Assembly: GCF_900129005.1 (NCBI RefSeq)
Contig: NZ_FQUN01000003.1
Coordinates: forward strand, 248,001-312,000
Source: Leeuwenhoekiella marinoflava DSM 3653
Lineage (GTDB): Bacteria > Bacteroidota > Bacteroidia > Flavobacteriales > Flavobacteriaceae
DNA: 64,000 nucleotides
Direction of reading: 5' to 3'
The position numbers were made by a program, and so were the translations under genes. This document shows, one piece after another, positions 62,913-64,000 of the stretch. Each line of letters opens with the position of its first letter. Position 1 is the first letter of the stretch. Below the pieces are notes generated by a model, which saw only the letters and a list, made by a program, of their open reading frames with translations, did no database searches and had not been told where the DNA came from.

Positions 62913-63431
62913 TTACTCTACGATAAACTTCCCTTTCATCACGCTATAGTGACCAGGGAAACTACAGATAAAATCATAAGTTCCAGGCTCTGGAGCTTCA
63001 AATTCTATAGTGTCAGATTGACCACCTCCTATCATTTTTGTGTGAACAATTACAGCGTCTGTATCTTCTGGGATATAACCGTTATCACGTGCAGCAGAAG
63101 CTTTAGCTCCAAAAGCAGGAATCTCAGTCCCCATAGTTAAAAGCACAAAGTTGTGCCCCATAACTTCTACAGGTTGTTTCCCGGTGTGGCGTAGCGTAAG
63201 TTTTACTTTTTTACCGGCAGGAACGCGTATTTCATTTTTATCAAACTGCATCATATCTGTGGCAAGAAGAACAACTTCGGTTACATTCTCGTCAGATTTT
63301 TTAGCACTTGAAGACGAAGAAGAACTTGCTCCAATTTTTACAGATTCTTTTTCTTCTTTCTTTTTGTCATCTCCGCAATTCACTAAAATTAAGGAAAGCG
63401 CAAAAAGAAGGGTGATTTTTAAAGTTTTCAT
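62913..63431 (-). CDS. azu: Azurin (blue-copper) lipoprotein
   Basis: 172 aa. Lipobox LILVNCGDD, a Lys/Ser-rich linker (~20-47), then the cupredoxin domain with all copper ligands: His in EVMGHNFVLL, then Cys, His and Met in FICSFPGHYSVMKGKF. Transfers one electron between periplasmic redox partners. The lipid anchor and nearness to the GMC dehydrogenase suggest it could accept electrons from it, but this is only a proposal. Copies B and C of the repeat lie on either side. Confidence 0.95.
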   Translation of the reverse strand: MKTLKITLLFALSLILVNCGDDKKKEEKESVKIGASSSSSSSAKKSDENVTEVVLLATDMMQFDKNEIRVPAGKKVKLTLRHTGKQPVEVMGHNFVLLTMGTEIPAFGAKASAARDNGYIPEDTDAVIVHTKMIGGGQSDTIEFEAPEPGTYDFICSFPGHYSVMKGKFIVE

Positions 63432-63500
63432 TAGTATTTATTTAGGTAATCGCTAATATACACAAGATATAAACGCACTGCAAGACTTATCTGTGGCTCT

Positions 63501-63604
63501 TTTACTCGATAATCGAGATTTAATGCTCTTAGGTTTGTCTCAAAGTTAAAAGCTGTTTCCTTTCGTTGCTTTGTGAGCTTGGCACAAGATGGTTTACTTT
63601 TCTA
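63501..63604 (+). repeat. Dispersed intergenic repeat, copy C
   Basis: Head TTTACTCGATAATCGAGATT is identical to copy A; core GTCTCAAAGTTAAAAGCTGT and end GGTTTACTTTTC. It lies immediately before copy E (gap of 3 bases), so two differently headed units sit in tandem. Confidence 0.8.
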
Positions 63605-63607
63605 TTT

Positions 63608-63709
63608 ATTGGCACCGCCAAAGGGTTTAATACCCCCGAGTCTTGCCGCGAAATTGAAAATTTGTTTCTAACGAATGCCTCGTGGGCTCGCCCCGAGGTA
63701 GTTTACTAA
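63608..63709 (+). repeat. Dispersed intergenic repeat, copy E
   Basis: Head ATTGGCACCGCCAAAGGG, core GCGAAATTGAAAATTTGTTT, and end CCCCGAGGTAGTTTACTAAA; close to copy D at 48651. It overlaps the last ~27 codons and the stop of the alpha/beta hydrolase gene on the other strand. Confidence 0.8.
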
Positions 63710-64000
63710 AAAAATCTAAGGTTCGTTTTTCATTATAACTTACCTCTTTTAAGGTCATAAAGCCTACGTGACCTCCAAAGGCAGGTGTTTCTAAGAAAAG
63801 GTTCTTATTCTGTTCGGCTTCTTTTTTTGGGTAGCATTTTTCATTTAAAAATGAATCGTCAAGCGCATTTATGATTAATGTAGGAATCTTAATGTTAGCT
63901 AAAAACTGCTTGCTGCTACTTTTTTTATAATAGTCTAGAGCGTTCTCAAAACCATTGGCAGGTGCTGTGTACAGCTCATCAAAAAGCAAAAGCGACTTTA
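63627..64000 (-). CDS. YheT-type alpha/beta hydrolase, C-terminal part (5' truncated by window edge)
   Basis: Only the last ~124 residues are in the window; the frame runs to the edge. LFDELYTAPANGFENALDYY, IKIPTLIINALDDSFL and the catalytic-His motif AFGGHVGF are typical of the YheT/hydrolase-4-like family (the acid Asp lies in NALDDSF). The C-terminus KRTLDFFSKL is followed by about 25 residues encoded by repeat copy E, ending at a stop inside the repeat, so the native C-terminus seems to have been replaced or extended. Confidence 0.85.
   Translation of the reverse strand, partial: KSLLLFDELYTAPANGFENALDYYKKSSSKQFLANIKIPTLIINALDDSFLNEKCYPKKEAEQNKNLFLETPAFGGHVGFMTLKEVSYNEKRTLDFFSKLPRGEPTRHSLETNFQFRGKTRGY

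Noticed and set aside
1-64000. CRISPR arrays, tRNA/rRNA genes, prophage, IS elements, toxin-antitoxin pairs
   Set aside because: I looked for regular direct repeats, cloverleaf segments, transposase or integrase motifs and found none.

Overview
The window is a 64 kb piece of chromosome from a member of the Bacteroidota, most likely a marine Flavobacteriaceae. The reasons are low GC, a complete Bacteroides-aerotolerance (Bat) operon, many lipoproteins with a xxSC lipobox, promoters with a TAnnTTTG -7 box, flavobacterial proteins of unknown function, and DUF1080, DUF4382, BON-LysM and GbsR-type proteins. No rRNA, tRNA, CRISPR array, prophage, integrase or IS element is visible. Both ends cut a gene: pyruvate kinase on the left, an alpha/beta hydrolase on the right.

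Layout. 1-4.3 kb: pyruvate kinase, DNA polymerase IV, and an overlapping trio (NAD(P)-binding protein, CYTH protein, YciI-like lipoprotein). 4.3-10.6 kb: a minus-strand RND multidrug efflux operon (GbsR/MarR regulator, adaptor, pump, TolC-like channel) with a palindromic putative operator. 10.6-18.7 kb: penicillin-binding protein 1C and a giant thioester alpha-2-macroglobulin lipoprotein. 18.7-30.7 kb: mixed genes, including a CAP protein, isoaspartyl peptidase, 3-hydroxyanthranilate dioxygenase, an ALDH7-type dehydrogenase, a zinc-ribbon/SPFH pair, an AlbA_2 ATPase coupled to a PPP-type phosphatase, a four-helix-bundle protein, an SDR and a DUF4382 lipoprotein. 30.9-40.0 kb: the Bat operon (MoxR, DUF58, BatD-like, BatA, BatB, BatC, BatD, BatE). 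40.1-42.9 kb: small exported protein, beta carbonic anhydrase and SulP anion transporter. 42.9-51.4 kb: housekeeping genes (cvpA, pheS, gpsA, nadD, gmk, yicC) with several unknowns, including a CREST-like membrane protein.

51.5-63.4 kb: a carbohydrate region. Two DUF1080 lipoproteins, three TIM-barrel isomerase-like proteins (two with export signals), a Gfo/Idh/MocA oxidoreductase, an MFS permease, a GMC oxidoreductase with its gluconate-dehydrogenase-subunit-3 partner (Tat-like signal), a GH37 trehalase lipoprotein and an azurin lipoprotein. Together they suggest envelope oxidation of glycosides at C3, cleavage of the 3-keto sugar and uptake of the product, with electrons possibly passed to azurin. 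This is inference from family and context.

The least explained signal is a family of dispersed intergenic repeats of about 100 bp (five copies: 13001, 48651, 62704, 63501, 63608). Each has a small inverted-repeat head, a shared core and a TTTACT end. One copy seems to supply the last residues and stop codon of the right-hand hydrolase gene; another abuts the TTG start of pbpC.
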